Positions 14,317 to 24,330 of a stretch of 64,000 bases of DNA are shown in pieces. Source of the DNA: Sediminibacterium sp. (GTDB lineage Bacteria > Bacteroidota > Bacteroidia > Chitinophagales > Chitinophagaceae); assembly GCA_030158665.1 (NCBI GenBank), contig JAOASM010000050.1:1-64000 (forward strand). The letters run 5' to 3'. The translations under genes and the position numbers were made by a program. The notes under the pieces were generated by a model. The model was not told the origin of the DNA. It ran no database searches and saw only the letters and a program-made list of their open reading frames with translations. Position 1 is the first letter of the stretch; the number at the start of each line of letters is the position of its first letter.

Positions 14317-15009
14317 ATGCAAGCAAGCAACATCCGATTTTGGGCAGAACAAGATCAACCCATCCATAAATTTAGCACTAAGGGCGCCGATCATTTAAGC
14401 GATGTGGAATTACTGGCTATTTTAATACAACATGGTACAGCCCAACAAAATGCCATTGAATTAGCAAGAAGCTTGCTTGCAACTACTGGAAATAACCTGA
14501 AAAAATTTGCAAAATATTCTGTGGCAGATATTGTGAATTTGAAAATCAATGGGATTGGGAAAATCAAGGCAGTCAGGATCTTAGCAGCCATAGAACTAGG
14601 TTCCAGAAGAATTGATTTAATCGACAAACACACGACCATCCATCATAGCCGGGATGTGGTAATGCATTTAAAAAACAAATTACAATACGAACAGCGCGAG
14701 GTTTTTATGTTGCTCTTATTGAATCAAGCGAATAAAATCATTCACGAAGCGGTGTTGAGCGAAGGTGGAATAACAGGTACTGTGGCGGATCCTAGAATTG
14801 TTTTTAAACTCGTGATGAGTCATGGTGCTACCGGATTCATCATCTGCCACAATCATCCAAGCGGTCAATTAATCCCCAGCAGGATGGATGACGCCCTGAC
14901 ACAGAAGATTAAAAAGGGCGCAGCACTTTTTGATATTAAATTAATCGATCATTTAATCGTCAGCACCGAAGGCTATTATAGTTATGCAGAACAACACCCA
15001 GACTGGTAA
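14317..15009 (+). CDS. radC: DNA repair protein RadC (JAMM family)
   Basis: The 230-aa protein has an N-terminal UPF0758 helical region with a helix-hairpin-helix (LKINGIGKIKAVRILAAIEL) and a C-terminal JAB/MPN domain. The zinc motif is complete: HNHPSG-x5-S-x2-D. It is a predicted metalloprotease whose biochemical role is unsettled despite the name. A TTG six bases upstream could also initiate; ATG 14317 is preferred. TATATTTG lies 13 nt before it. Confidence 0.92.
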   Translation: MQASNIRFWAEQDQPIHKFSTKGADHLSDVELLAILIQHGTAQQNAIELARSLLATTGNNLKKFAKYSVADIVNLKINGIGKIKAVRILAAIELGSRRIDLIDKHTTIHHSRDVVMHLKNKLQYEQREVFMLLLLNQANKIIHEAVLSEGGITGTVADPRIVFKLVMSHGATGFIICHNHPSGQLIPSRMDDALTQKIKKGAALFDIKLIDHLIVSTEGYYSYAEQHPDW

Positions 15010-15019
15010 AATCTTTTGA

Positions 15020-15328
15020 CTATGCCTGCGCAGTTGGACCTCCAAAATTCATTGGAATCTCAATTTGCTCCATATCGCCAATCGCACCATGTGCTGCTTC
15101 ATATCTTTCAATATTTTCCACCATGGCTTTCATGAATCGCTTGGCGTGCATGGGCGTTAAGATCACACGAGACTTTACTTTGCTCTTTGGAGTACCAGGC
15201 ATTACATTTACAAAATCAATCACAAACTCTGCATTGCTATGCGTAATAATAGCCAAGTTGGCATAAGTGCCTTCTGCAATCTCTTCACTGATTTCAATGT
15301 TTAAAGGCTGATTTGGGTTTTGTTCCAT
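15020..15328 (-). CDS. DUF3467 protein
   Basis: The 102-aa protein matches the DUF3467 pattern: a short N-terminus, YANLAIITHSNAEFVIDFVNVMPG, then KSRVILTPMHAKRFMKAMVENI and a Gly/Pro tail. The family is nearly universal in Bacteroidota and has no assigned function. It is convergent with radC and divergent from folD. Confidence 0.85.
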   Translation of the reverse strand: MEQNPNQPLNIEISEEIAEGTYANLAIITHSNAEFVIDFVNVMPGTPKSKVKSRVILTPMHAKRFMKAMVENIERYEAAHGAIGDMEQIEIPMNFGGPTAQA

Positions 15329-15345
15329 AAACTAGTTTAAGAGCC

Positions 15346-15353
15346 CAAAGATA
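15346..15353 (-). promoter_or_regulatory. -7 element of the DUF3467 gene (TATCTTTG)
   Basis: A minus-strand TAnnTTTG match, 17 nt before its ATG, back to back with the folD element. Confidence 0.55.
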
Positions 15354-15378
15354 CGAGGGAACGAATCTTAAAAAGAAC

Positions 15379-15386
15379 TAAATTTG
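15379..15386 (+). promoter_or_regulatory. -7 element of folD (TAAATTTG)
   Basis: The element ends only 4 nt before the folD ATG, so the transcript probably begins at or next to the start codon. Confidence 0.6.
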
Positions 15387-15390
15387 CGGC

Positions 15391-16269
15391 ATGTTAGTAC
15401 TCGATGGTAAAATCGCCTCGGCGGCAGTTAAAGCAAGCTTATTAGAACAAACTACAGCATTGAAGGCTGCAGGTAAAAGAACACCCCATTTGGCGGCAAT
15501 TTTAGTAGGCACCAATGGCGCTAGTGAAACTTATGTAGCAAGCAAAGTAAAAAATTGCGAAGAAACTGGATTTGGATCTTCTTTATACCGATTCGAGGAA
15601 ACAGTGAGTGAAGCCACTTTATTGGCACAAATTGAAGCATTGAATCAAGACCCCAATGTGGATGGCATTTTGGTACAGTTGCCTTTGCCTAAACATATTG
15701 ATGACGCAAAAGTGATTGAAGCCATTGATCCTAAAAAAGATGTAGATGGATTTCATCCAGCAAACGTTGGTAGATTGGTTCAAGGATTGAATACGTTTAT
15801 CCCTGCCACACCTTATGGCGTAATGTTAATGTTAGAACATTTTAAGATCGATACAAAAGGAAAGCGTGCAGTAGTGATTGGAAGAAGTAATATTGTTGGA
15901 AGACCTATGAGCATTTTATTAAGCGCAGAACATCCTCAAGGAAATTGCACTGTAACTTGTTGCCATAGATATACCCCAAAAGAGGACCTGATTGATTTAT
16001 GTTCTAAAGCAGATATCATTGTTGTTGCCGTTGGCATTCCTGATTTTGTGGACGCTAGCATGATTAAACCAGGCGCAGTAATTATAGACGTGGGGATCAC
16101 TAGAGTTACCGACCCAACTGCAGCAAAAGGTTTTAGAATCAAAGGCGATGTGAACTATGCATCTGCCATCACAGTAGCATCTGCTGTCACACCTGTTCCA
16201 GGCGGTGTTGGTCTGATGACAATTGCAGGATTATTAAAGAACACAATGAAGGCCTACCAAGGTTTATAA
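15391..16269 (+). CDS. folD: Methylenetetrahydrofolate dehydrogenase/cyclohydrolase
   Basis: This bifunctional enzyme interconverts methylene-, methenyl- and 10-formyl-THF. In 292 aa it shows the catalytic Lys in YVASKVKNCEE, QLPLPKH, the DVDGFHP signature, the NADP-binding GRSNIVGRPM and the family C-terminal PVPGGVGLMT. The product feeds purine synthesis, glyA elsewhere in the window and formyl-Met. queE follows 19 bp later. Confidence 0.96.
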   Translation: MLVLDGKIASAAVKASLLEQTTALKAAGKRTPHLAAILVGTNGASETYVASKVKNCEETGFGSSLYRFEETVSEATLLAQIEALNQDPNVDGILVQLPLPKHIDDAKVIEAIDPKKDVDGFHPANVGRLVQGLNTFIPATPYGVMLMLEHFKIDTKGKRAVVIGRSNIVGRPMSILLSAEHPQGNCTVTCCHRYTPKEDLIDLCSKADIIVVAVGIPDFVDASMIKPGAVIIDVGITRVTDPTAAKGFRIKGDVNYASAITVASAVTPVPGGVGLMTIAGLLKNTMKAYQGL

Positions 16270-16288
16270 ATCAATTAAACAAAACACA

Positions 16289-16897
16289 TTGAGCATACCA
16301 CAGTCTTATCCAGTAATGGAAATGTTTTATTCTTTACAAGGTGAAGGTTATCATCAAGGCAAAGCTGCTTTTTTTATACGCTTAGCAGGATGTGATGTGG
16401 GCTGTGTATGGTGTGATGTAAAAGATAGTTGGGACGCGAGCAAGCATCCTGTTTTATCGATTGAAGAAATAGTGGCTGCAGCGGCGGCACATCCAAGTCG
16501 CATAGCAATTGTCACTGGAGGTGAACCCTTATTGCATGCGTTGGATCCATTGACAACGGCACTAAAAGCAGCAGGATTTCAAACGCATATTGAAACATCA
16601 GGTTCAAGCCCAATGAGTGGAAGCTGGGATTGGGTCTGTTTGTCTCCTAAGAAATTCAAAGCACCCTTACCTGAATCTGTGAAAGCCGCAGATGAATTAA
16701 AAGTAGTCGTATTTAATAAATCCGATTTCGATTGGGCGAATTCATTTGTGAACGATTTGACGATTGATTGTAAAAAATATTTACAACCAGAATGGGAAAA
16801 GTCAGATGCCATGACACCACTTGTGATTGAATACATTAAAGCAAATCCAAGCTGGGAATTAAGTGCACAGTTGCACAAGTACATCCAAGTACCTTAA
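16289..16897 (+). CDS. queE: 7-carboxy-7-deazaguanine synthase
   Basis: This radical-SAM enzyme forms the deazapurine ring of queuosine precursors. The substrate segment YSLQGEGYHQGKAAFFIRLAGC leads into the cluster motif CDVGCVWC (C-x3-C-x2-C), followed by VTGGEPL. The length (202 aa) is normal. The first codon is TTG (MSIPQ); an ATG at 16316 would remove conserved residues just before YSLQGEG, so TTG is kept with reserve. Confidence 0.93.
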   Translation: MSIPQSYPVMEMFYSLQGEGYHQGKAAFFIRLAGCDVGCVWCDVKDSWDASKHPVLSIEEIVAAAAAHPSRIAIVTGGEPLLHALDPLTTALKAAGFQTHIETSGSSPMSGSWDWVCLSPKKFKAPLPESVKAADELKVVVFNKSDFDWANSFVNDLTIDCKKYLQPEWEKSDAMTPLVIEYIKANPSWELSAQLHKYIQVP

Positions 16898-16931
16898 TTC
16901 ATTAAAGTAGTTATACTACCTTTATTGTAAC

Positions 16932-18833
16932 ATGTATTTTCTATTACGATACCGAATAGGGTTTGCACTTATTTTAAGTTGCATTTTATGTTGTGCCAAT
17001 ACATTAAGGGGACAAAGTAAACAATCTATTCAAAACTATGAAGCAGGGATACGAGCACTAGAAAACAACGATACCCAAAAAGCCATTCAACTCTTTATAC
17101 TAGCTGCTTCAAAAGACACGCTATATCTAGAACCTTCTATTGCTTTGTTTCAGGTTTACCACGATAAAAAAAACTTTCAATCTGCCATTCACTATTTTAA
17201 TCGTATCCAAAAAATAGATAGCGCTGCGGCCATTCCCTTTATAGTCAAACAAGGTATCGCATTCGCAAGTTTGGGCCAGTATAATGCAGCAAGTGCATTA
17301 TTAACGCCTTATATCAGCGGCAATAGTTTGCCTACTTATCTAAAAGAAAAAGCAAGCGCATTATTTGCAGTTTGTCAATTTGCAACCACACAAACACTTG
17401 CGCCCGAAATTAGCATCTTCAATATGGGAGACAGCATCAACTCCCTTGCTTCTGAATATTTCCCAACCGTAAGTATTCAAGACAGTTTGTTTTTATTCAT
17501 GCGCAGACAAAATTTAAGTAGAGAAGATTTTTACACCAGCAGTATGGGAGCCAATGGATTTACAGCGGCGATTCCATTATCCGACACCTTGAACTTTGCC
17601 GCAAAAAAAGGCAGTATGAGTTTGAGTGCCGACCTGCAAACCCTTTACTATGCTGCAGATTACGCTGAACAAGGTTATGGACGTTATGATATTTATAAAG
17701 TGCAACGCAGCCCATGGGGTTGGTCAAAACCAAAAAATCTAGGACAAAGAATCAATAGTGATTATTGGGATAGTGCGCCAAGCATTGCACCCGACGGCAA
17801 CTCAATTTATTTTGCAAGCAATCGCCCGGATGGCTTTGGAGGTATAGATATTTATGTGTCCTATAAAAACGAAAAAGGCTATTGGGAAGAAGCCATCAAC
17901 CTTGGCCCAACAATCAATACTAAAGGCGATGATCAAACGCCGTTTATCCACGCAGACAATCAGAGCTTATATTTTTCTAGCAATGGCCGAGCAGGATTTG
18001 GCGGATCGGATATTTATGTGGCAAGAAAAAAAATTGATGGCAACTGGACTACGCCGATCAATCTAGGCTACCCTATCAATACCTATGATAACGAAGGGAG
18101 TATTGCTGTAGCCAGCAATGGATCAACTGCTTATATCGCAAGTGATAGAGCTGACAGTAGAGGCGAATTAGATATCTATAAAATTACACTTGCCGAAAAT
18201 ACAAGAGCACATAAAACTTGGTATATCAAGGGGCAAATTGTGGATGCAAAAACAAATAAAAAAATTCCTGCCGATCTAAATATTGTTGACCCTGCATCTG
18301 GTTATCCGATTATGGAAATGAAAGTGGATAGCATGGGACAATTTTTATTAGCACTTCCTTATTTTGATAGTTTGGGTTTAAAAATCAATAGCCCAGGGCA
18401 TGATTATCTAAGCAGTATCCTTCCAATAGATAGCGTAAAAGCCATGGCTGGAAAAACATTTAATTTCGCACTCTTACCCATTGAAAAAGTATTTACTAAA
18501 ACATTCAATCAGGTATATTTCGAAACCAACTCAGCAACATTGCAAGCCATTTCAAATGTTGAATTAGACGCTTTAGCTGGCTATTTAAAAACTACACTGA
18601 ATGCGCAGATCCTTATAGAAGGACATACAGACAATACAGGTATAGCCACTCAAAATAACTTGCTTTCATTACAAAGAGCCAACGCAATTGCCAATTACTT
18701 ACAACAAAAAGGCATTGCGCGCAATCGTATACAGCGCAAGGGTTTCGGGGCTACAATGCCTATCGCAGATAACAATACCGCAGCTGGCAGAGCTAAAAAC
18801 AGAAGAACGAGTTTCACCATCACATTGCAGTAA
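16932..18833 (+). CDS. OmpA-family protein with TPR, PD40 and CRD domains (PorE-like architecture)
   Basis: In order the 633-aa protein has a signal peptide, a TPR-like helical region (about 35-150), PD40/WD40-like beta-propeller repeats (APDGNSIYFASNRPDGFGG and similar, about 230-420), a carboxypeptidase-regulatory-like domain (about 430-520) and a C-terminal OmpA peptidoglycan-binding domain (ILIEGHTDNTG). PorE, a type IX secretion accessory, has the same domain order, but Bacteroidota carry several paralogues. It is exported and anchored to peptidoglycan. A T9SS role is possible, not shown. Confidence 0.8.
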   Translation: MYFLLRYRIGFALILSCILCCANTLRGQSKQSIQNYEAGIRALENNDTQKAIQLFILAASKDTLYLEPSIALFQVYHDKKNFQSAIHYFNRIQKIDSAAAIPFIVKQGIAFASLGQYNAASALLTPYISGNSLPTYLKEKASALFAVCQFATTQTLAPEISIFNMGDSINSLASEYFPTVSIQDSLFLFMRRQNLSREDFYTSSMGANGFTAAIPLSDTLNFAAKKGSMSLSADLQTLYYAADYAEQGYGRYDIYKVQRSPWGWSKPKNLGQRINSDYWDSAPSIAPDGNSIYFASNRPDGFGGIDIYVSYKNEKGYWEEAINLGPTINTKGDDQTPFIHADNQSLYFSSNGRAGFGGSDIYVARKKIDGNWTTPINLGYPINTYDNEGSIAVASNGSTAYIASDRADSRGELDIYKITLAENTRAHKTWYIKGQIVDAKTNKKIPADLNIVDPASGYPIMEMKVDSMGQFLLALPYFDSLGLKINSPGHDYLSSILPIDSVKAMAGKTFNFALLPIEKVFTKTFNQVYFETNSATLQAISNVELDALAGYLKTTLNAQILIEGHTDNTGIATQNNLLSLQRANAIANYLQQKGIARNRIQRKGFGATMPIADNNTAAGRAKNRRTSFTITLQ

Positions 18834-18930
18834 AATAAATCTGCTCAAAAATATTGCCTGTATTTTTCAAGACTTACAATTACGTATTTATACTTGAAAA
18901 GGAGATGGTTATTGCTACGACTTTTATGCA

Positions 18931-20028
18931 ATGAACAATTCACTTTTATATTCAATCGCTTTCTCTTTGATGCATGGCATTAGCACGTATTCAAAAACAG
19001 CATTGATAAAAATGTATGGCTCAGCGATGGCTATATTTCTTGAGCGACAAAAAGGCACCAATGCATTCAACACAACAGCACTGAACCATAAAGAAGTCTT
19101 AATGGCTGCTTGGCCAATGAAAGCTGCGGCTGAGGAACTTGAAACAATGGTACGACAAGGCATAGAGCCAACCTGCTTGGAAGATGCCGTATATCCAAAT
19201 AGATTGTATCAATGCCAAGACGCCCCAATACTCCTATTTTCTAAAGGATCCAGAAAATGGAATCTGCCTCATCTCATTAGCATTGTGGGCACACGCAATC
19301 ACACGCTTTATGCAGATAAAGTCATTCAAGAATTGCTAGAAGGTATTCACTATTTAAATCTTGGTGTGGTCAGCGGATTGGCTTTAGGGATTGACGGCAT
19401 CGTACATCGAAAAGCCTGTCAACTAAAAATTCCTAATTGGGGGGTGATGGCTTCTGGAGTAGATGTGGTTTATCCTACTCAACACCAGCAGCTTGCTCGT
19501 AAAATGATGGATCAAGGAGGAGTCATCTCAGAAAATCCCAGTTCTACACTGCCACTTCCTTTTCAATTTCCAAAACGCAATCGTATTGTCGCAGGCATGA
19601 CCGATGCCACCATTGTGATTGAGTCTCAAGTACATGGAGGAAGTATGATTACTGCAGGACTTGCAAGAGGTTATAACAGAGAAGTGTTTGCGGTACCTGG
19701 TAAGATTATGGATCAAAAAAGCAAAGGCTGCCTTGCATTGGTCCAATCCAATACCGCTCAATTATACCAAAGCCCCATTCAGTTATTAGAAAATCTTGGC
19801 TGGGCAGTTCCTGGCAGCGCTAAAGTCAACCAACCCCCACTCCCCTTTACACTAGACCTTATTTGCCAAGAAATATTAGCCACAATTACCCAACAAGGGC
19901 CCGTTCATCGAGACCACCTCGCTAATGCCTTCAATCTCAACATAGGACAGCTTTCTACGCATTTGCTCACCCTAGAATTAAATGGCCTTATCCTCCCTCA
20001 TGGAGGTGCATTCTACAGTATCCGTTAA
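18931..20028 (+). CDS. dprA: DNA-processing protein DprA
   Basis: DprA binds incoming single-stranded DNA and loads RecA during transformation. The extended Rossmann domain is clear: SIVGTRNHTLYADK, VVSGLALGIDGIVHR, GVDVVYPTQHQ, FPKRNRIVAGM and GGSMITAGLA. A C-terminal winged-helix-like domain (about 295-365) follows. The length of 365 aa is typical. The N-terminal SAM-like region is less conserved. Confidence 0.94.
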   Translation: MNNSLLYSIAFSLMHGISTYSKTALIKMYGSAMAIFLERQKGTNAFNTTALNHKEVLMAAWPMKAAAEELETMVRQGIEPTCLEDAVYPNRLYQCQDAPILLFSKGSRKWNLPHLISIVGTRNHTLYADKVIQELLEGIHYLNLGVVSGLALGIDGIVHRKACQLKIPNWGVMASGVDVVYPTQHQQLARKMMDQGGVISENPSSTLPLPFQFPKRNRIVAGMTDATIVIESQVHGGSMITAGLARGYNREVFAVPGKIMDQKSKGCLALVQSNTAQLYQSPIQLLENLGWAVPGSAKVNQPPLPFTLDLICQEILATITQQGPVHRDHLANAFNLNIGQLSTHLLTLELNGLILPHGGAFYSIR

Positions 20029-20037
20029 AAAAGGATT

Positions 20038-20067
20038 TTGCCTAAATAAGGGCTTGCCCTATCTTTG
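20038..20067 (+). promoter_or_regulatory. guaB promoter TTG-N19-TATCTTTG
   Basis: This is an exact Bacteroidota consensus. The -7 element ends 3 nt before the guaB ATG, so the mRNA is probably leaderless. It also excludes the in-frame TTG at 20065. Confidence 0.75.
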
Positions 20068-20070
20068 CCT

Positions 20071-21546
20071 ATGGCAACAAGAAATTCTACCTCCCGCATT
20101 TTTGGACAAGGCTTGACATTTGATGATGTATTGTTAATGCCCGCTTATTCCGAAATCCTTCCTTCCGAAGTAAATATCCACGCACAATTAACTAAGCATA
20201 TCAAATTGCATGTGCCCGTTTTGTCTGCTGCAATGGATACAGTGACCGAAGCCCAATTGGCTATTGCACTTGCAAGAGAAGGCGGTATTGGTATCTTACA
20301 CAAAAACATGTCGATCGAACGCCAAGCAGAGCAAGTACGTAAAGTAAAACGTAGCGAAAGTGGTATGATTGTTGACCCGATCACTTTAGAAGTGACTGCT
20401 ACTATTGGGGACGCATTGAATTTAATGCGCGACAATAAAATTGGTGGTATTCCTATCGTTGATAAAAACCATAAATTAGTTGGCATCCTGACTAACCGTG
20501 ACTTACGCTTTGAAACTGATCGTAAAAGAAAAGTAAGTGAAGTCATGACCAAGGAAAATTTAATCATTGCACCAGAAGGCACTGATTTAAAGAAAGCAGA
20601 AAAAATCTTACGTCAATATAAAATTGAAAAATTACCTGTTGTCAATAAACAAGGAAAATTAATTGGATTAATTACTTACAGAGATATTTTACAAGTAAGT
20701 GCCTTCCCGAATGCAGCTAAAGATAGTATTGGTCGTTTATTAGTTGGTGCCGCTCTTGGTATTACCAAAGATGTATTGGATCGTGCAGCAGCATTACAAA
20801 GTGTGGGCGTGGATATTGTTTCTTTGGACAGTGCACATGGACATAGCAAAGGGGTGATTGAAGCATTGAAATTGATCAAAAAGAATTTTAAAAACTTACC
20901 GGTAATCGCAGGGAATATTGCCACAGGCAAAGGGGCTTTAGCTTTAGCAGCTGCTGGTGCAGATGCAATAAAAGTAGGTATAGGACCAGGTTCTATCTGT
21001 ACTACAAGAATTGTGGCAGGTGCTGGTGTTCCTCAATTAACAGCCATTATGGAAGCAGCAAAAGCATTGAAAGGAAAGAACATTCCAATCATTGCTGACG
21101 GCGGTATTCGTTACACAGGTGATATGGTGAAGGCTTTAGCAGCTGGAGCCAATTGCGTAATGATGGGAAGTATTTTTGCAGGAACCGAAGAAAGCCCAGG
21201 TGAAACCATTATATACGAAGGCAGAAAATTCAAAGGATACCGTGGCATGGGTAGCATTGGCGCGATGTCTCAAGGAAGTGGCGATCGTTATTTCCAAGAA
21301 GGTGCAGACGCAAAGAAATTTGTACCAGAAGGCATTGAAGGTCGTGTTGCTTATAAAGGCACTTTAGGTGAAATCATTTATCAATTTGTTGGAGGATTAA
21401 AAGCGGGTATGGGCTACTGTGGTGCTAAAACGGTGAAGGATTTACAAAATGCCACATTCGTTCAAATCACCAATGCTGGAATGAGAGAAAGCCATGCTCA
21501 TGATATTGATATCACTAAAGAATCTCCCAACTACAGCAGAAAATAA
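20071..21546 (+). CDS. guaB: Inosine-5'-monophosphate dehydrogenase
   Basis: It oxidises IMP to XMP with NAD, the committed step to GMP. The 491-aa protein has the TIM barrel interrupted by two CBS domains (about 95-210), the catalytic Cys loop [11 protein letters not shown], the phosphate-binding [12 protein letters not shown] and [13 protein letters not shown]. The mobile flap segment [10 protein letters not shown] is intact. Confidence 0.97.
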   Translation: MATRNSTSRIFGQGLTFDDVLLMPAYSEILPSEVNIHAQLTKHIKLHVPVLSAAMDTVTEAQLAIALAREGGIGILHKNMSIERQAEQVRKVKRSESGMIVDPITLEVTATIGDALNLMRDNKIGGIPIVDKNHKLVGILTNRDLRFETDRKRKVSEVMTKENLIIAPEGTDLKKAEKILRQYKIEKLPVVNKQGKLIGLITYRDILQVSAFPNAAKDSIGRLLVGAALGITKDVLDRAAALQSVGVDIVSLDSAHGHSKGVIEALKLIKKNFKNLPVIAGNIATGKGALALAAAGADAIKVGIGPGSICTTRIVAGAGVPQLTAIMEAAKALKGKNIPIIADGGIRYTGDMVKALAAGANCVMMGSIFAGTEESPGETIIYEGRKFKGYRGMGSIGAMSQGSGDRYFQEGADAKKFVPEGIEGRVAYKGTLGEIIYQFVGGLKAGMGYCGAKTVKDLQNATFVQITNAGMRESHAHDIDITKESPNYSRK

Positions 21547-21569
21547 GGCTACACTTATAAATTGATACA

Positions 21570-22721
21570 ATGCGTAAACTTTGTTTACTTCCATTATTGT
21601 TATTATTTGGATTGTTTACATCAAGTAAACTTGACGCACAGGATAGTACCAAAGCTGCATTGCAAATCAGTATTTTAACTTGTGCGCCTGGGGAAGATGT
21701 CTACACGGCATGGGGGCATACCGCAATACGAATCATTGATTCAAACAGGCAGACCGATGTGGTGTATAATTTTGGAACCTTCGATTTTAATACCCCTAAT
21801 TTTTTAGCCCAATTTGTTAAAGGCAACTTGAATTATTTTTTATCTGTAGATTACTTCCAAAATTTCATATTACAATACCAATACGAGGGTAGAAGTATTA
21901 AAGAACAAGTACTCAACTTAACAGCTGCGGAAAAATTGAAATGGCAAAACGCATTGCAACAAAACCTTGAAGGCAACAATCGCTATTATTTATACAATTT
22001 CATTACAGACAATTGTACCACGAGGGTAAAAGATGGACTATATCAATTTACTAGCAATCAAGTGCCTGCATCTGATATTAAAAGCTTTAGGGTCCATGTA
22101 GTAGAAGCCCCTTATCAACAAGGCATTCCATGGATTGGTTTAGGCATTGATTTGTTATTAGGTGCTGTGTCAGACGAAGCACCAAGTCCTTTCCAGGCAG
22201 GCTTTTTACCAGATTTATTATATGATCAAATTGCTGCTCAACCATCGCTCATTGCATCGGTTCAGTCCTATCCATTTAACACTGCAATTTCATCTACACC
22301 TACCCATCCAATCTATTTTATCATTGGGCTCATCCTCGTCTATTTATTTGTAGGTAAATGGAATGCAAGATGGTCCGTATTGGCTGCAAAAGTATTAGAC
22401 ATCGTTTTATTATTTGTTTTTGGATTGGGCGGATTGCTTGTAATGTATATGAGCTTGTTTTCACTACACACAGCATGTCATGAGAATTTTAATATTTTCT
22501 GGATCCATCCATTTTATTGGTTGGCATTGATTTGTTATTTTGTACAACCTGTTTGGGCAGGGTATCTTGGTCGTATCTTTTTTGCTGCAACAATCGGATT
22601 GATTGCAACTAGCTATTGGCTTCCTCAGTCATTTTCAAGTTCAGTATATATATTAATGCTACTTGCCTTAGTCTTGAACTATCGTTTAATCAAAAGAGGT
22701 ACAGATGCAAAATACCATTAA
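21570..22721 (+). CDS. DUF4105 membrane protein (Lnb N-terminal-like)
   Basis: The 383-aa protein starts with a signal peptide (MRKLCLLPLLLLFGLF) and an exported DUF4105 domain (about 30-190: TCAPGEDVYTAWGHTAIRI, YNFGTFDF, later NCTTRVKD). The His and Cys/Asn motifs look like a papain-type hydrolase fold. Five or so C-terminal membrane helices follow. The family resembles the N-terminal domain of lacto-N-biosidase-associated proteins; function unknown. Its end overlaps the next gene by 17 bp. Confidence 0.75.
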   Translation: MRKLCLLPLLLLFGLFTSSKLDAQDSTKAALQISILTCAPGEDVYTAWGHTAIRIIDSNRQTDVVYNFGTFDFNTPNFLAQFVKGNLNYFLSVDYFQNFILQYQYEGRSIKEQVLNLTAAEKLKWQNALQQNLEGNNRYYLYNFITDNCTTRVKDGLYQFTSNQVPASDIKSFRVHVVEAPYQQGIPWIGLGIDLLLGAVSDEAPSPFQAGFLPDLLYDQIAAQPSLIASVQSYPFNTAISSTPTHPIYFIIGLILVYLFVGKWNARWSVLAAKVLDIVLLFVFGLGGLLVMYMSLFSLHTACHENFNIFWIHPFYWLALICYFVQPVWAGYLGRIFFAATIGLIATSYWLPQSFSSSVYILMLLALVLNYRLIKRGTDAKYH

Positions 22722-23532
22722 GCTTACCACACATTTATACGACTACGGAGTCGACCAGCTTTCTTATTTTGATGTAGGCACTGGCCATAAAACCATTTTG
22801 CTCCTTCATGGATTTGGAGAAGATCACTGCATCTGGAAACAACAAATTGAATTCCTGTCACCTCATTATAGAATCATAGCACCCAATATGCCAGGTGTTC
22901 AATGCAAACCTTTAGCATTACACCATAGTCAAGCACCAAGCATTCAATTGTATGTTGAACTATTCCATGAATTGATGCATCATCTACAGATTGAACAATA
23001 TTATATCGTAGGACATAGCATGGGCGGCTATATTGGCTTATCCTTCGCAGATTATTATGTAAACCATGTACGAGGATTGTTATTACTCCACTCTACTACC
23101 TATGAGGATAACGAAGCAAAAAAAGCAAGTAGAATGAAGGTGGCCGAGTTCATAGAAGAATGGGGCGTTTCTAAATACCTTGAAACTGCTACACCTAATT
23201 TATTCGGTAACGCATTTAAAAAAACGAATCCTGCCGATATACAAGCATTAATAGAAAGCGGATCGGATATCAGCAAAGAAGCGATGATCCAATTTGTATT
23301 TGCTATGCGCAACCGAAAAGCATTGACACATTTATTACAACAAAACCATCTACCTGTTTGGATGATTGCAGGAGAGGACGACCTTGCTGTGCCAATACAA
23401 GATAGCTTGGAACAAATTAAATTACTACCTTCAACAAATAGTTTGGTGCTTAAAGAAGTGGGGCATATGGGTATGCTTGAAGCACCCGAACTAGTGAATC
23501 AATTCATCCAACAATTTATAGAAACTGCTTAG
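22705..23532 (+). CDS. Alpha/beta hydrolase
   Basis: The 275-aa enzyme has the oxyanion strand LLLHGFGED, the nucleophile elbow GHSMGG, a catalytic Asp near GEDDLAVP and the catalytic His in EVGHMGMLEAP. A cap domain lies at about 120-200. The substrate is unknown. The start overlaps the DUF4105 gene, implying coupled translation, and an SDR gene follows 30 bp later. Confidence 0.85.
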   Translation: MQNTIKLTTHLYDYGVDQLSYFDVGTGHKTILLLHGFGEDHCIWKQQIEFLSPHYRIIAPNMPGVQCKPLALHHSQAPSIQLYVELFHELMHHLQIEQYYIVGHSMGGYIGLSFADYYVNHVRGLLLLHSTTYEDNEAKKASRMKVAEFIEEWGVSKYLETATPNLFGNAFKKTNPADIQALIESGSDISKEAMIQFVFAMRNRKALTHLLQQNHLPVWMIAGEDDLAVPIQDSLEQIKLLPSTNSLVLKEVGHMGMLEAPELVNQFIQQFIETA

Positions 23533-23562
23533 CCAAAACAACTAAGCCACAAAAAATAGACT

Positions 23563-24315
23563 ATGTCAAAAATTATTTTAGTTACTGGAGCAAGTTCGGG
23601 ATTCGGAAAAGCAATTGCTACAAAATTTGCAGCAGGTGGATGGAATTTAATTTTAACTGCACGTAGAAAAGAAAAATTAGACGAATTGTCAAAAGCACTT
23701 GAAGCGAGCTATGGCATCAAAACACTTTGCTTAACCTTTGATATACAAGATAAGAAAGCTGTCTTCGCCAACTTACAAAACTTGCCAAGCGAATGGCAGG
23801 CAATCAAAATTTTAGTCAACAATGCTGGCCTTGCATTAGGAAGAGACTCTTTTGAAAATGCGAATGTAGAAGATTGGGAAACTATGATTGATACCAATGT
23901 AAAAGGACTATTGTACGCCTCAAAGGCTGTTCTGCCACAGCTTATCAAAGAGAAAGGACATATCATCAATATTGGCAGTACTGCGGGCAAAGAAGTCTAC
24001 AAGGATGGCAATGTGTATTGTGCATCTAAGCATGCAGTGGATGCGATCAGCAAAGCACAAAGAATCGACTTATTGCAATACCAGATAAAAGTAACTGCCA
24101 TCCATCCAGGCGCAGCAGATACCGAATTTTCAGTGGTTCGATTTAAAGGGGATGAAGAAAAAGCTAAAGCAGTGTATACTGGTTATCAACCATTGATGGC
24201 AGAAGATATTGCAGACACCATTTGGTTTGTGGCGAATACCCCAGCACATGTTTGTATCAATGATTTAGTGATCACTTGTACAGCGCAAGCAAATTCAATG
24301 TATCTACATAAATAG
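23563..24315 (+). CDS. Short-chain dehydrogenase/reductase
   Basis: The 250-aa protein is a classical SDR: TGASSGFGKAIA nucleotide loop, LVNNAGLAL, catalytic Ser in INIGSTAGK and YCASKHAV with Tyr-x3-Lys. The sequence resembles the YdfG/serine-dehydrogenase-like branch that acts on 3-hydroxy acids with NADP, but the substrate is an inference. It is last in a run with the hydrolase gene and convergent with the next gene. Confidence 0.88.
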   Translation: MSKIILVTGASSGFGKAIATKFAAGGWNLILTARRKEKLDELSKALEASYGIKTLCLTFDIQDKKAVFANLQNLPSEWQAIKILVNNAGLALGRDSFENANVEDWETMIDTNVKGLLYASKAVLPQLIKEKGHIINIGSTAGKEVYKDGNVYCASKHAVDAISKAQRIDLLQYQIKVTAIHPGAADTEFSVVRFKGDEEKAKAVYTGYQPLMAEDIADTIWFVANTPAHVCINDLVITCTAQANSMYLHK

Positions 24316-24330
24316 TTTGAAGTAGATCGA

